Positions 9,526 to 19,777 of a DNA stretch of 64,000 nucleotides are shown here, one piece after another. A program made the position numbers and the translations under genes. The stretch spans positions 1-64,000 of the forward strand of contig NZ_BLIV01000007.1 in the NCBI RefSeq assembly GCF_009811755.1. The letters are read 5' to 3'. The stretch is from Roseobacter cerasinus. GTDB lineage: Bacteria > Pseudomonadota > Alphaproteobacteria > Rhodobacterales > Rhodobacteraceae. The notes under the pieces are model-generated. The model had not been told where the DNA came from. It ran no database searches and saw only the letters and a program-made list of their open reading frames with translations. Position 1 is the first letter of the stretch. The number at the start of each line of letters is the position of its first letter.

Positions 9526-10553
9526 TGAAGGACGGTGTCGTCAGCGTCGCCTGCCTTGGCGCGGGATATTTCAGCCAGTTCCACTATGACGCTTGGGCGC
9601 GTCTGCCACAGGCCATTTGTGTTGGTGCTGCAGATCATGACATTGCGCGCGCTGAGGCCACGGGTCTGCCAGCCTTCGACGGCCTCGATGCGATGCTGAA
9701 CGATGCCTGCCCCGATATTCTCGACATCATCCTGCCGCCCCCCGCGCATCGCAAAGCGATCCTGACAGCGCTGGATTTCGGCGTGAAAACAATCATTTGT
9801 CAGAAGCCCTTTTGCATGGATCTGGCTGAGGCAGAGGGCATTACCCATCTGGCCGAGCACGCGGGTGCCACGCTGATCGTGCATGAGAACTTTCGCTTCA
9901 TGCCCTGGTATCGGGTGATCCAGGCGCAGATCGAAGCGGGCCGCATTGGCACACCGTTGCAGGCCACATTCCGGCTCCGGCCCGGCGACGGGCAGGGGCC
10001 AGACGCCTATCTGGATCGGCAACCCTATTTCCAGCAGATGCCGAGGTTCCTGATCCACGAAACCGGCGTGCATTGGGTCGACACGTTCCGCTTTATCTTT
10101 GGCAGCCCGCGCGCTGTCTACGCTGACCTGCGACAGATCAACCCGGTGATCAGCGGGGAGGATGCGGGCTTTGTGATCTTTGAGCACGCTGAAGGCGTGC
10201 GCAGCTTGCTGGATGGCAACCGGCTCTGCGATCATGCTGCGGAAAATCACCGCAAGACGATGGGCGAGGCCGAATTCGAAGGCACGGCGGGCGCGTTCGA
10301 GTTGCGGGGCGACGGCAGCGTGACGTTCCGCGCCCACGGGCAGATGCAACGCGAGGTGGTCCTGCCGCCAGATGCGTCACCCAGTTTTGGCGGAGACTGC
10401 GTGTATCATCTGCAAGATCACGTGGTGCGCGGCGTGCTGACTGGCGCGCCCTTCGAGAACACCGCCCGCGAGTATCTGGAGGTGATCCGGATCAAGGATG
10501 CCATCTATGCGTCACATCAGGCCGGTTGTAAGGTTGACCTGCCCTCGGTCTGA
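9525..10553 (+). CDS. Gfo/Idh/MocA family oxidoreductase
   Basis: A 342-residue NAD(P)-dependent oxidoreductase. The N-terminal Rossmann fold shows CLGAGYFSQFHYDAW (residues 10-24), then DILDIILPPPAHRKAIL; the conserved EKP-type motif appears as CQKPFCMDLAEAEG near residue 90, and the C-terminal alpha/beta domain has HENFRFMPWYR and IHETGVHWVDTFR with the conserved HxxxH-like substrate histidine. The family acts on sugars, inositols, biliverdin and related alcohols, and the substrate cannot be read off. Its start codon overlaps the stop of the dehydrogenase (TGATG), so the pair is one transcript. Confidence 0.87.
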   Translation: MKDGVVSVACLGAGYFSQFHYDAWARLPQAICVGAADHDIARAEATGLPAFDGLDAMLNDACPDILDIILPPPAHRKAILTALDFGVKTIICQKPFCMDLAEAEGITHLAEHAGATLIVHENFRFMPWYRVIQAQIEAGRIGTPLQATFRLRPGDGQGPDAYLDRQPYFQQMPRFLIHETGVHWVDTFRFIFGSPRAVYADLRQINPVISGEDAGFVIFEHAEGVRSLLDGNRLCDHAAENHRKTMGEAEFEGTAGAFELRGDGSVTFRAHGQMQREVVLPPDASPSFGGDCVYHLQDHVVRGVLTGAPFENTAREYLEVIRIKDAIYASHQAGCKVDLPSV

Positions 10554-10563
10554 GCGTTCGCAA

Positions 10564-11373
10564 TCACTCCGCGAGCGCGGCCCGCTTGCGGATGATCTCG
10601 CTAATGACGCTGAAGGCCGTTGTGACGGATGTCTTGGCGTTGTCAGCGGACGGCGAGCTCTCGATCTGCATGGAAAAGCTGCCCGCCGGAGAGCGCACAT
10701 CAAAGCTGTGCGCATTGCCGGTGGCGTCGGGGTCGGCGATCAGTTGCACCCGGGTCCGGTCAAAACTGCCAGCAGCCAGCGCCAGCGTTGCGGCGACATT
10801 GGCGTTCTTGGGGTAGAGCCGCGCCGCGTCCCTCGCGCTGTCATCGAAGAAGGTGGTGGGCTGGCGCAAGTAACTGAGATCACAAAGATCTTCGGCCGGG
10901 GTGCCGCGCCAGGCTTGCGGCGGTTTGGTCCCGCGATAGGTCACCTGCACGTCTCCTGCCAGCGCGAGTGTCGACAGCAGATCCAGGCCGCCGATCGCCC
11001 CCGGCGGCAGGATCAGCTCTGCCCGACCCGCCTCTGACGCCGCGGCGAGGCGCTGTCGCAGATCATTGTCCGCCAGCGCTCCGACAGAGACCACGACCAG
11101 ATCAAGCCCTGCGGTCAGAATAACAGGCCCATGGGCCGCCACAACGGCCTGGCCCGCGCATTCCACAACCAGATCGGGCTTGCCCTCCATGAGAGTGCCG
11201 ATGTCGTCCGTCACCTGCGCCGCCTTTGCCGCCTGCGCCAAGGCTGGGTCTCCCAGTGTTTGGCCAATCGCGCCCGAACGCACCATAATGGTCAGTTGTT
11301 GAACAGGGTGATCCGCCAGCCAGGCGACGATGCGTTTGCCGATGCTGCCATATCCAATGAGCGCCAGGTGCAT
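10564..11373 (-). CDS. nadX: L-aspartate dehydrogenase (NadX-like)
   Basis: A 269-residue NAD(P)-dependent aspartate dehydrogenase converting aspartate to iminoaspartate, a route into NAD synthesis or aspartate catabolism. The nucleotide site LIGYGSIGKRI is at residues 4-14; DLVVECAGQAVVAAHGP, LILPPGAIGGLDLLSTL and YPKNANVAATLALA (with the catalytic-region Asn/His area) fit the family. I start at ATG 11373 (MHLALIGYG); the 10-residue extension before it has no family support. It converges with the Gfo/Idh/MocA gene, 10 bp apart. Confidence 0.85.
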   Translation of the reverse strand: MHLALIGYGSIGKRIVAWLADHPVQQLTIMVRSGAIGQTLGDPALAQAAKAAQVTDDIGTLMEGKPDLVVECAGQAVVAAHGPVILTAGLDLVVVSVGALADNDLRQRLAAASEAGRAELILPPGAIGGLDLLSTLALAGDVQVTYRGTKPPQAWRGTPAEDLCDLSYLRQPTTFFDDSARDAARLYPKNANVAATLALAAGSFDRTRVQLIADPDATGNAHSFDVRSPAGSFSMQIESSPSADNAKTSVTTAFSVISEIIRKRAALAE

Positions 11374-11689
11374 ATCGTCTCCCGTTCTGCCGTTTGGGGG
11401 CATGTGGTGAAAGGTGTTTGATTATAGCGAGATATCCACCGTCGTATAGGTCGCGGCGGTCTGAATGGTGATCAACTGTGATGCCGCACCAAATCTGGGG
11501 CCCATCCCGCACACCCTCGAACGCGCTGCACCCATGCGTGCGGTGCGCGGGTCTTTCAAAGCTTTTGCGACCGATGCCCCGGGAATGTGGTTGCAGAGCG
11601 GGGCGCAGCGCGAAACACTTCTGCATGAGATTCGGGAGCGGCGGATGCCTGCGCGTGCCTCTCCTTCCATATGTCACACGAGGAACACT
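11374..11689. other. 316-bp divergent intergenic region
   Basis: Spacer between the divergent aspartate dehydrogenase (minus) and CoA transferase A (plus). It should carry both promoters. Open frames here read into the neighbours or have no recognisable composition; I see no convincing palindrome, riboswitch or RNA gene. A weak Shine-Dalgarno (GAGGAAC) sits just before the CoA transferase ATG. Confidence 0.5.
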
Positions 11690-12394
11690 ATGAACAAAAT
11701 CCACGAGACGGCATCCTCGGCGCTGGAAGGTGTGCTGCAGGACGGCATGCTGATCGCCGCAGGCGGTTTCGGACTCTGCGGGATCCCCGAGCTGCTGTTG
11801 CAGGCGATCAAGGACGCCGGCACGAAAGACCTTACCTTCGCCTCCAACAATGCGGGCGTCGATGACTTTGGCATCGGTATCCTGCTGCAGACGCGGCAGG
11901 TGAAGAAGATGATCTCCTCTTACGTGGGCGAGAACGCCGAATTCATGCGCCAGTACCTCTCCGGCGAGCTGGAGCTGGAGTTCAACCCGCAGGGCACGCT
12001 GGCGGAACGCATGCGCGCGGGCGGCTGTGGCATTCCCGGGTTCTACACGAAAACCGGCGTCGGCACGGTGATTGCCGAGGGCAAGGAGCACAAGGAGTTT
12101 GACGGCGAAACCTATATTCTGGAGCGTGGGATCTTCGCGGATCTGAGCATCGTGAAGGCGTGGAAGGCGGATCCGTCGGGGAACTTGGTGTTCCGCAAGA
12201 CAGCGCGGAACTTCAACCCGCCGGCGGCGATGTGCGGGCGCGTCTGCGTGGCTGAGGTGGAGGAGATCGTGCCGCTGGGGTCGCTGGACCCGGATATGAT
12301 CCACCTGCCAGGCATCTATGTGCACCGCATCATCCAGGGCACGCACGAAAAACGCATCGAACAGCGGACAGTCCGCCAGAAGGAGAACGTCTGA
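11690..12394 (+). CDS. scoA: 3-oxoacid CoA-transferase subunit A
   Basis: A 234-residue alpha subunit that binds CoA and, with subunit B, transfers CoA from succinyl-CoA to acetoacetate. The CoA-binding loop [13 protein letters not shown] is near residues 20-32; [23 protein letters not shown] and [19 protein letters not shown] follow in family order. I start at ATG 11690 ([10 protein letters not shown]), preceded by GAGGAA; the long open frame upstream lacks family similarity. The stop overlaps the start of the B subunit (TGATG). Confidence 0.95.
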   Translation: MNKIHETASSALEGVLQDGMLIAAGGFGLCGIPELLLQAIKDAGTKDLTFASNNAGVDDFGIGILLQTRQVKKMISSYVGENAEFMRQYLSGELELEFNPQGTLAERMRAGGCGIPGFYTKTGVGTVIAEGKEHKEFDGETYILERGIFADLSIVKAWKADPSGNLVFRKTARNFNPPAAMCGRVCVAEVEEIVPLGSLDPDMIHLPGIYVHRIIQGTHEKRIEQRTVRQKENV

Positions 12395-13017
12395 TGCCCT
12401 GGGATCGCAATCAAATGGCGGCGCGCGCTGCGCAAGAGCTGGACGATGGCATGTATGTCAACCTCGGCATCGGCATCCCAACGCTGGTGGCGAACTACGT
12501 GGGCGACAAGGACATCACGCTGCAGTCCGAAAACGGCATGCTGGGCATGGGGCCGTTCCCCTTTGAGGGGGAGGAAGACGCCGACCTCATCAATGCAGGC
12601 AAACAGACGATCACCGAGCTGCGTCGCACCTCCTATTTTGACAGCGCAACCAGCTTTGGCATGATCCGCGGTGGCAAGATCGCGGCGGCCATTCTGGGTG
12701 CGATGGAGGTGGCCGAGAACGGCGATCTGGCCAACTGGATGATCCCCGGCAAGCTGGTCAAAGGCATGGGCGGCGCGATGGACCTGGTCGCGGGCGTGGG
12801 CCGCGTGATCGTGGTGATGGACCACACCAACAAACATGGCGAGAGCAAACTGCTGAAGGCCTGCACGCTCCCCCTGACGGGGCAGGGCGTGGTGGACCGG
12901 ATCATCACCAACCTGGGCGTTTTGGATGTGGTGGACGGCGGTTTGCGCATTGTCGAAACCGCCGATGGCGTGAGCGAAGATGAGCTGCGCGCCGCCACCG
13001 AGGCGACGATTGTCTGA
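12394..13017 (+). CDS. scoB: 3-oxoacid CoA-transferase subunit B
   Basis: A 207-residue beta subunit carrying the catalytic glutamate that forms the glutamyl-CoA thioester: [12 protein letters not shown] near residues 47-58. Also present are [42 protein letters not shown] and [11 protein letters not shown]. Together with the A subunit it activates acetoacetate for ketone-body or polyhydroxybutyrate turnover. A strong hairpin follows at 13072, ending the transcript. Confidence 0.95.
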   Translation: MPWDRNQMAARAAQELDDGMYVNLGIGIPTLVANYVGDKDITLQSENGMLGMGPFPFEGEEDADLINAGKQTITELRRTSYFDSATSFGMIRGGKIAAAILGAMEVAENGDLANWMIPGKLVKGMGGAMDLVAGVGRVIVVMDHTNKHGESKLLKACTLPLTGQGVVDRIITNLGVLDVVDGGLRIVETADGVSEDELRAATEATIV

Positions 13018-13071
13018 CGGCCTCAAGCTAGTGCGCTGAAGACGCGCTTTTGCGGACCAAGACCTGACATG

Positions 13072-13102
13072 GCCCGGGGGATCTATGCTCCCGGGCTTTT
13101 TT
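13072..13102 (+). terminator. rho-independent terminator after scoAB
   Basis: GCCCGGGGG-ATCTATGC-TCCCGGGC followed by TTTTTT: a stem of about eight GC-rich pairs, a short loop and a T-tract, 55 bp downstream of the scoB stop. Confidence 0.85.
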
Positions 13103-13232
13103 AGGTGATCCGGGGCACAGCTGCCGGACTGGCTGCGGATAGTATAGTCAATTCGATATGATTTTTATGTGATAACCGGACCTTAAAGCCGAATCCCCTA
13201 TTTTTGTCGCGCGTGTGCCTTAAAGGGTTGTG

Positions 13233-16091
13233 ATGCAGGGTGAAGGGTCTTCAAACGGCAGATCTTTGATAATATCGCTGGTTGAAGCACTGGCGGTGCC
13301 AGGTTTTTTTGTGGCCCCTAATCAGACTGTACTCTGCGCGAATGCAGCGGTCTGCGCCACGTTTGACACACCCGATCTGCGCGGCACCCCTCTTCGGTCA
13401 CTGATCGCGCCTGATTGGTACACGGCCGTCATGGCGCAGATCGAACGGATCCGCGAGGGTCGCTCTCCGCTTGATGTCGCAATCATGCCGCTGCGCGGCG
13501 CCGGGGCCTTGCATGTGTTTTCGGCGCGCGCGGTCAAGGATGACAACGGCGAGATGTCAGGATTTCTGTGCCAATGCGCGGATTCGGTGCACCGCTGTGA
13601 CGACCTTCGCCTGTGGCAATCCCTGCCAGAGGATCTGCCGCAGCGGCGCTGGATCTGTGACACAACAGATGACGCACATTCTCTTGAGACGCTGAATGCA
13701 ACGGGTGACGTTGATCCGGTGCAGGGGGTACTGTCCGATTACCTCGATCTGGTGCATCCAAAGGATCGCAACAGCCTCGAAAACGCCTTGGCAGCCCTGC
13801 TCACAGCTGTCGATCAGGAGCTCAGCCTGACCTATCGGGTGCGCAGATCCGATGGGGATCATGTCACGTTTTTTGGCACTGGCCGGGTGACCGCACGGTC
13901 AGATGCGGGCGTTCCGCTGCAGCTGACGATGACCGAGGTGGATATCAAAAGCTATGCCGAAACCTCGACCGATGTCATCAGCCTGGCGGAGAGTGAGCGG
14001 CGCTGGAAGACCGCCGTTCTCAGTGCAAATCAGGGCGTCTGGGACCACGACTTTGAACGGGATCGGCATTTCCTGTCCAGAACCTGGCGCGAGTTGCGCG
14101 GTCTGGCTGAGAAAGATCCCGTCCCCGAAGCCACCGACGACTGGCTCGCAACCATTCATCCGCAGGATCTGGCGCATATCTGCGAGCAGTTGAGCCGTCT
14201 TAATGCGGGCGAAACCGACGTTATCAACTACAAGTTTCGCCAGCGTCACACAAATGGGGAGTGGGTCTGGTTTTTGAGTCGTGGGCGCGTTGTGCGGCGC
14301 GACGCGCAAGGCCTGCCAGCGCGTATCATCGGGACAGACATCGACATCACCGATATCAAAACGGTTGAGATCGAAAGTCAGCGCATGGCAGAGCGTCTCG
14401 ATGTCGCCATGGAGGCCGCTGGCATGGCGCGTTGGGAATACAATGTGACCCAGAACCGGGCGTTCTGGGACGACCGGCTGCTCAATATGTTCGGGATCAC
14501 CGACGGGCAAAATATCCGGGCCGCCGACGAGTGGGCCACATTTATACACCCCGAGGACAAGGAGGCGACACTCGCCTACACCGAGCAGTGCCTGCATGAA
14601 GGGCGGGACGTCGATCACGATTATCGGCTTGTGCGTGGCGATGGCGAGATCCGCCATATTCGGACGCGAGGCAAGTTTGTCGATGATGCGGAAACTGGCC
14701 CGCGCTACTACGGTGTGAACTTTGACATCACGCAAGACAAGCTGCGCGCTCAGGAACTGGAAGAGGCCCGCGCCGGGTTGGAGTATGAAAGCCGCCACGA
14801 CGCGCTGACCGGCTTGGCAAATCGTCGGCGCCTCGATGACGTCTACACATCGCATCTCACCGCCGCCGATGATCGGCCCGGGCGCCTCGCCGTGCTGCAT
14901 TTCGATATTGATCACTTCAAACAGATCAATGACACGCTTGGCCATGATGCCGGGGATGCAACACTCAAGCACGCCGCAGATATCCTTCGGCGCAACACGC
15001 CAGACGGTGCCTTGGTATCGCGCGTGGGGGGGGATGAATTTGTAGCCCTGCTCTTCGACGCGCCTGAGGACGTCACGCTGGAACTCATCGCACAGCAGAT
15101 CATTGATGAGATGGCGCGCCCTTTCTTTTACGGCTCGCAGGAATGCAACATCGGCACCAGCATCGGTATTGCGATTGCCAGCACGGCGGACGCGCCGGAT
15201 ACAAATCTTTTCATTGATGCGGATCTTGCGCTCTACGAGGCCAAGAAAGCCGGTCGCGGGCGCTATCGTTTCTACAACGCCCGCATGAAAGAGGAGGCGC
15301 GTCGTCGCAAAAACTCATTTGACGCACTTCTGGCCGGTTTCGATCAAGGCGAGATCACCTGCCACTATCAGCCCCAATTTGACGCAAAGACGCTGGAGAT
15401 TACGGGGCTTGAAGCGCTTGTCCGCTGGGACAACGCCAAATTCGGCCTGATTATGCCGGATGAGTTCCTGCAGACGGCACAGGACATGGGGCTTCTGGCT
15501 CAGTTCGACGAGATTGTGCTGCGGCGCGCGCTTTACGACATGAACATATGGCTGGAGGCGGGTCTGCCAGTGCCGCCGATCTCGGTGAATGTGTCCTCAA
15601 ATCGTCTGAACGATCCAAGCCTGGGTGACCGGCTGCGGCAACTTGATCTGCCACGGGGCATGCTGTCGTTCGAACTGCTTGAATCGGCCTTTCTGGATGC
15701 CCGCAATGATGTGATCGACGCCAACCTCAAGATGATTGCCGAGATGGGCATCGACATCGAGATCGACGATTTTGGGAGCGGGCACGCCTCTATTGCCAGT
15801 CTGCTCCAGGTCGCACCCAAACGGCTCAAGATCGACCGGACGCTGATCCAGCCCATTGTCGCCTCGAAAACCCAACGCGCGCTGGTGAGCACAATTGTGG
15901 ACATCGGCCGAATGCTGGACATTCGCGTCGTGGCTGAGGGGGTTGAGACTGCGGCGCATGTGCCCATTCTCCAGAACATGGGGTGCTGTTACCTGCAGGG
16001 ATATGGCTTGGCGCAGCCCACAGACGCCGCAAGCACGGCCAAGCTTCTTGAGGAACTCGCGCAGACGCAAGGGCGTCTCCGGCTGGCGTAG
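13233..16091 (+). CDS. PAS-GGDEF-EAL cyclic-di-GMP signalling protein
   Basis: A 952-residue soluble protein. Up to four PAS/PAC-like modules fill residues ~25-505 (the clearest around 265-385 and 390-505, each with a HPxD/HPED motif and a RxxNGEW or RGDGEIRHI strand). The GGDEF domain (~520-680) starts DALTGLANRRR and has an intact RVGGDEF at ~597-603. The EAL domain (~690-945) has GLEALVRW, EIDDFGSGHASI and VAEGVET, suggesting phosphodiesterase residues are kept. No membrane helix or signal peptide is seen, so it is probably a cytosolic sensor that tunes c-di-GMP. ATG 13233 is used; a GTG lies one codon before. It converges on a second such gene. Confidence 0.93.
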   Translation: MQGEGSSNGRSLIISLVEALAVPGFFVAPNQTVLCANAAVCATFDTPDLRGTPLRSLIAPDWYTAVMAQIERIREGRSPLDVAIMPLRGAGALHVFSARAVKDDNGEMSGFLCQCADSVHRCDDLRLWQSLPEDLPQRRWICDTTDDAHSLETLNATGDVDPVQGVLSDYLDLVHPKDRNSLENALAALLTAVDQELSLTYRVRRSDGDHVTFFGTGRVTARSDAGVPLQLTMTEVDIKSYAETSTDVISLAESERRWKTAVLSANQGVWDHDFERDRHFLSRTWRELRGLAEKDPVPEATDDWLATIHPQDLAHICEQLSRLNAGETDVINYKFRQRHTNGEWVWFLSRGRVVRRDAQGLPARIIGTDIDITDIKTVEIESQRMAERLDVAMEAAGMARWEYNVTQNRAFWDDRLLNMFGITDGQNIRAADEWATFIHPEDKEATLAYTEQCLHEGRDVDHDYRLVRGDGEIRHIRTRGKFVDDAETGPRYYGVNFDITQDKLRAQELEEARAGLEYESRHDALTGLANRRRLDDVYTSHLTAADDRPGRLAVLHFDIDHFKQINDTLGHDAGDATLKHAADILRRNTPDGALVSRVGGDEFVALLFDAPEDVTLELIAQQIIDEMARPFFYGSQECNIGTSIGIAIASTADAPDTNLFIDADLALYEAKKAGRGRYRFYNARMKEEARRRKNSFDALLAGFDQGEITCHYQPQFDAKTLEITGLEALVRWDNAKFGLIMPDEFLQTAQDMGLLAQFDEIVLRRALYDMNIWLEAGLPVPPISVNVSSNRLNDPSLGDRLRQLDLPRGMLSFELLESAFLDARNDVIDANLKMIAEMGIDIEIDDFGSGHASIASLLQVAPKRLKIDRTLIQPIVASKTQRALVSTIVDIGRMLDIRVVAEGVETAAHVPILQNMGCCYLQGYGLAQPTDAASTAKLLEELAQTQGRLRLA

Positions 16092-16192
16092 CCGTTCCGG
16101 AGGTGTGCAATCGATCGGATGGCAGGAGCGTATTGGCCCTGTGGGGTGATCAACCATAGTGTCTGAGTGATGAAGAGGCGTATCGGGCGCGC

Positions 16193-19100
16193 CTAGGAAG
16201 AGCTGCGACCCTCTGTCCGGCTGCGCAGGTAAGGCATCAAATCAGCAAGGCAAAGCGGGCGGGAAAAATAGTAGCCCTGCAGACGACCTGCGCCAAGTTC
16301 GCTGAGAATCTGGGCCTGATCGGCGGTCTCCACACCTTCGGCAATCACAGCGATATCCAGAGCCCGGCCAATATCGATGATCGATTTCACCAGCCGTGTT
16401 GCGTTGTTGCCAGGCTTCATGGGCGAGACCAGGCGCCTGTCAATCTTGAGCCTGTCGGGCGCAATCCGCTGCAGTGCGACGATAGAAGCACGTCCGCTGC
16501 CAAAATCATCCACTTCGATAGAGATCCCCATATCGCGCAGATGGTCGAGCTGCAGCATGAAGGCTTCGCTCTGCTCTTCAAGGAAGATGGTTTCAAGCAG
16601 CTCAAAAGCGATACCACCGGCGTAGGTCCGCGCGCGCTGGCCGATGTCGTGGATTTCATCGAAGTTGAGCCGGTTCGCACTGACATTGAAGGACAGGTTT
16701 GGCAGATCTGCGCCGTCACCAAACGCCGCGCGACAGGCGTCGATGGCGCGTTCAAAGATCATGCGATCAATATCTGCAACGACATTGAGGTCTGTCGCAA
16801 CGCCAAGAAACTGATCCGGTGCAAGGACACCGCGATCCGGGTGACGCCACCGTGCGAGCGCTTCAAGGCCAACCACAGCCCCGGTCTGTGCGTCGATCTG
16901 GGGCTGGTAGTACGGCTCGAATTCCCTGTTTTCCAGCCCGCGTATGATCTCGTCCGCCATCTGCTTGGTTGCGCGCATCTCTTCGATATCACTGCGGTCG
17001 AAGATGGCCACCTGACCGCGCCCGGCACGTTTGGCCTTGTAAAGTGCGACATCTGAATTTGTCAGCAGATCGGCTTCATCGGCGAGAGGCGTGCGCGCAA
17101 TGCCGATGGAGGCCCCGAATCGGCACTCCCGCCCTTGAAACAGCACGGGCCTGGCCAGATCCGCCAAAAGCGCCTGGGCCAGCTCTTCGGGGCGGGTGCT
17201 GTGTTCCGGCACATCGAGAAGGATGACGAACTCGTCCCCGCCAATGCGCGCCACCACGTCATCGCCGCGTATGTTCGCCTTGATCCGTGCCGCAACCTCG
17301 ACCAGCACATGGTCACCAGCGGCATGGCCGATGGTGTCATTGATCTGCTTGAAGCGATCAAGGTCGATGTGCAGCGCCGCAAGCTCACCCCCTTGCAGGC
17401 GTCGTTGCTGCGACAACTCCTCGAATTTCTCGGACAGATGCCGCCGGTTGCCAAGACCTGTGAGCTGATCGTGCAGGGCCTTGAAGGTGATCTGCTGGTT
17501 CGCCTCTTCCAGTTGACCGGCATACGCCTCCAACGCCCGGCGTTGCCGCACCGTTTCGGTCATGTCGAGCCGCAGAACCAGAGTTTCGCCGCGTTCAGAG
17601 CGCGAGCGCTTGATCCGGTAGTATCTGTCGTCGGAGAACTCGAAATCCTCCTCCTCGACATCCACCATGTTCGGAGACACGTAGTTGTCGAGCCATTGCT
17701 GCTCGCGCCCCTCTGCTTTGGGAATATGCCCGTTCTGGATCGCCATTTGCAGCACGTCACGGACATTCATGCCGACCTTGATCTCACTTGGATCGTCGGT
17801 CAATGAGGCCGCAAAGGCGGGGTTCCACAACGCCAGGTCAAGATCCTTGTCATAGATCGAGAATGGGTCCGGGAAGGCGTTGATGGCTGATATCAGGCGG
17901 TCCTGCGTCTCCTGCAAGGTGCGCCGCTGACGTACAAGTTCGGTTGTGTCCAGCCGCACAACCACAAGATCGCCATTGCGCGATCTTGATCTGAGCACGC
18001 GGTGATGGGTGTCACCATTCAGTTCGATGTCTTCGACCCGTCTGATGGACGTCGCAGATGTCATGGTTTCTTCAATCCACTCCTCCTCGCGACCTTTCGC
18101 GGCCGGGAAGCGCCCGTTGCGGACGCCCAGACGCATCGCGTCACGCAAAGGCATGCCGGTGTAGAGATCGCCTGGCCTGTCGGTCAGAGCAGCGGCATAG
18201 CTGTCGTTCCAGACCGCCAGGCGCGATGCGCTGTCGTAGATGCTAAAGGGCGCGGGGTAGGCACTGATCGCGGCAAGCATCCTTTCTTTGTTGGCTTCGG
18301 CCGCGCGGGTTTGCTTGACGAGTTCGGTTGTGTCCATGTGAATGACCACAAAGTCACCGTTCGGGGCCTGGCTGCGAAGCACCCGTTGATGCGCCCCGTC
18401 CACCAACTCGATATCGGTGTGTGATGCCATCGACCCGGAGCTGGTCGCATCCTGCGTCAACTGGCTGACCAAGCCAGCGTCTTCCTGGATAAAACGACCA
18501 TTTCGCAGACCGATTGCGCGCACCTCGGCGCTTGTCAGACCCACCTGCAGCTCCGCAGGGTGATCCGTGACCGATTGCGTAAAAGCGTCGTTCCACATCA
18601 CCAGGCATTCATTGGCGTCATAGATCGCAAAGGGATCGGGATAGGCATTCAGCGCAGCAACCGTTCGATAGTGTATTTCCGACGCTTGGCGGCGTTGCCG
18701 GATGAGTTCGGTGATGTCCAGGCGGATGACCACCCAATCGCCGTTTTCCGCAACACTGCGCAAGATGCGATGATGCACGTCACCTGCCAATTCTATGTTT
18801 TCGGCGCCGCGCGGCAATTGATCGGGCTGTTTGATACGATCAAAGTAGGCTTCGCGTTCCTCTGGGGGCACGTCGATCAGACCGCAGTGAAACGCGTGTT
18901 CCATCACATCCCGGACATGCATGCCGGGTTGAATGGCGTCCGGATTGGTCGACATGGACGCCTTGTAGGCCGTGTTGCAGACCACCAGCCGCATGTCCTT
19001 GTCATAGATAACAAAAGGATCAGGGTAGGCGTTGATGGCTGACAACAACCGGGTCTGGGTGGCCAGCAGCTCCGTGTACATGCCGTCCTGCTTTGCCACT

Positions 19101-19525
19101 AGCGCGTCACGTTCCTGCAGAGCGGAGGCGGCCGCGTTCTCGCGGGATCTCAGATCTGATATGTCACGGAAAGTGGCACAGCTGTATCGCCCGCCACTCT
19201 CCTCGTCCTGGAAGGTGAAGAAAGAGATACCTGTCCAGAACTTGTGCCCGTCAGAGCGGACGCATTTGGTCTCGATCTGAAAGTTACGCTTTTTCCCGAC
19301 GAAGAACGGCGCAACCTTGGCGACATAGTCATCCCAGCTGTCCGGATCGTGCACAATATCGACAGGTTGACCTAGAAGCTCCTCTGGTTTGTACCCAAAA
19401 AGTTCGCAGTACGACGGATTGACATAGACAAGTCGCCCAGTGTCATCATCCGGCCCGCGATAGCCGACGCCGACGGCATCCGGCGTCAGCGACAAAAAAT
19501 CATTAAGCACTTGTGACAGCTTCAT
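16193..19525 (-). CDS. PAS(5)-GGDEF-EAL cyclic-di-GMP signalling protein with tandem PAS repeats
   Basis: A 1110-residue soluble protein. A PAS domain (~10-125, VNPSYCELFGYKPEELLG, no LOV cysteine) is followed by four near-identical PAS-like repeats beginning with an N-A-Y/F-P-D/A-P-F-x-I-Y-D motif near residues 163, 292, 420 and 547, that is every ~128 residues, each ending in a VxRLDxTExVRQRR-type linker. GGDEF (~685-845) has RIGGDEFVILL; EAL (~860-1105) has GLEALARW, EVDDFGSGRAS and AEGVETADQ. Both catalytic signatures look intact. Signal identity is unknown. It is tail-to-tail with the other c-di-GMP gene, 101 bp apart. Confidence 0.94.
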   Translation of the reverse strand: MKLSQVLNDFLSLTPDAVGVGYRGPDDDTGRLVYVNPSYCELFGYKPEELLGQPVDIVHDPDSWDDYVAKVAPFFVGKKRNFQIETKCVRSDGHKFWTGISFFTFQDEESGGRYSCATFRDISDLRSRENAAASALQERDALVAKQDGMYTELLATQTRLLSAINAYPDPFVIYDKDMRLVVCNTAYKASMSTNPDAIQPGMHVRDVMEHAFHCGLIDVPPEEREAYFDRIKQPDQLPRGAENIELAGDVHHRILRSVAENGDWVVIRLDITELIRQRRQASEIHYRTVAALNAYPDPFAIYDANECLVMWNDAFTQSVTDHPAELQVGLTSAEVRAIGLRNGRFIQEDAGLVSQLTQDATSSGSMASHTDIELVDGAHQRVLRSQAPNGDFVVIHMDTTELVKQTRAAEANKERMLAAISAYPAPFSIYDSASRLAVWNDSYAAALTDRPGDLYTGMPLRDAMRLGVRNGRFPAAKGREEEWIEETMTSATSIRRVEDIELNGDTHHRVLRSRSRNGDLVVVRLDTTELVRQRRTLQETQDRLISAINAFPDPFSIYDKDLDLALWNPAFAASLTDDPSEIKVGMNVRDVLQMAIQNGHIPKAEGREQQWLDNYVSPNMVDVEEEDFEFSDDRYYRIKRSRSERGETLVLRLDMTETVRQRRALEAYAGQLEEANQQITFKALHDQLTGLGNRRHLSEKFEELSQQRRLQGGELAALHIDLDRFKQINDTIGHAAGDHVLVEVAARIKANIRGDDVVARIGGDEFVILLDVPEHSTRPEELAQALLADLARPVLFQGRECRFGASIGIARTPLADEADLLTNSDVALYKAKRAGRGQVAIFDRSDIEEMRATKQMADEIIRGLENREFEPYYQPQIDAQTGAVVGLEALARWRHPDRGVLAPDQFLGVATDLNVVADIDRMIFERAIDACRAAFGDGADLPNLSFNVSANRLNFDEIHDIGQRARTYAGGIAFELLETIFLEEQSEAFMLQLDHLRDMGISIEVDDFGSGRASIVALQRIAPDRLKIDRRLVSPMKPGNNATRLVKSIIDIGRALDIAVIAEGVETADQAQILSELGAGRLQGYYFSRPLCLADLMPYLRSRTEGRSSS

Positions 19526-19777
19526 GGACCGGCCCCGGAAACAACACCCGGGTCATACGACCGATTGGTTACTCTAAGCGTAAGTCTAAACTTTTACGGA
19601 TATTGGGTGAGGTGGCGGTCTGGTGTGCGGCCATGCGCGTGGGGCAGGTGAATACTCCCGGCCCAAACAGATGCTTGCAACGTTTAAACTGGTGTTTTTG
19701 CGTCGGCTTTCTGTGAGGGCCCGTGGGGCGTGGGTCTTGGTCAAGACTGAGCGACAGCCGATTCGAAGTCGTCGCTT

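Noticed and set aside
11422..11670. Open frame in the divergent spacer before scoA
   Set aside because: No ribosome site, Arg/Ser-rich composition and no similarity; spacer promoters are more likely.
19150..19495. N-terminal PAS domain of the large GGDEF-EAL protein as a LOV domain
   Set aside because: The NCRFLQ cysteine motif is not present, so it is an ordinary PAS domain.
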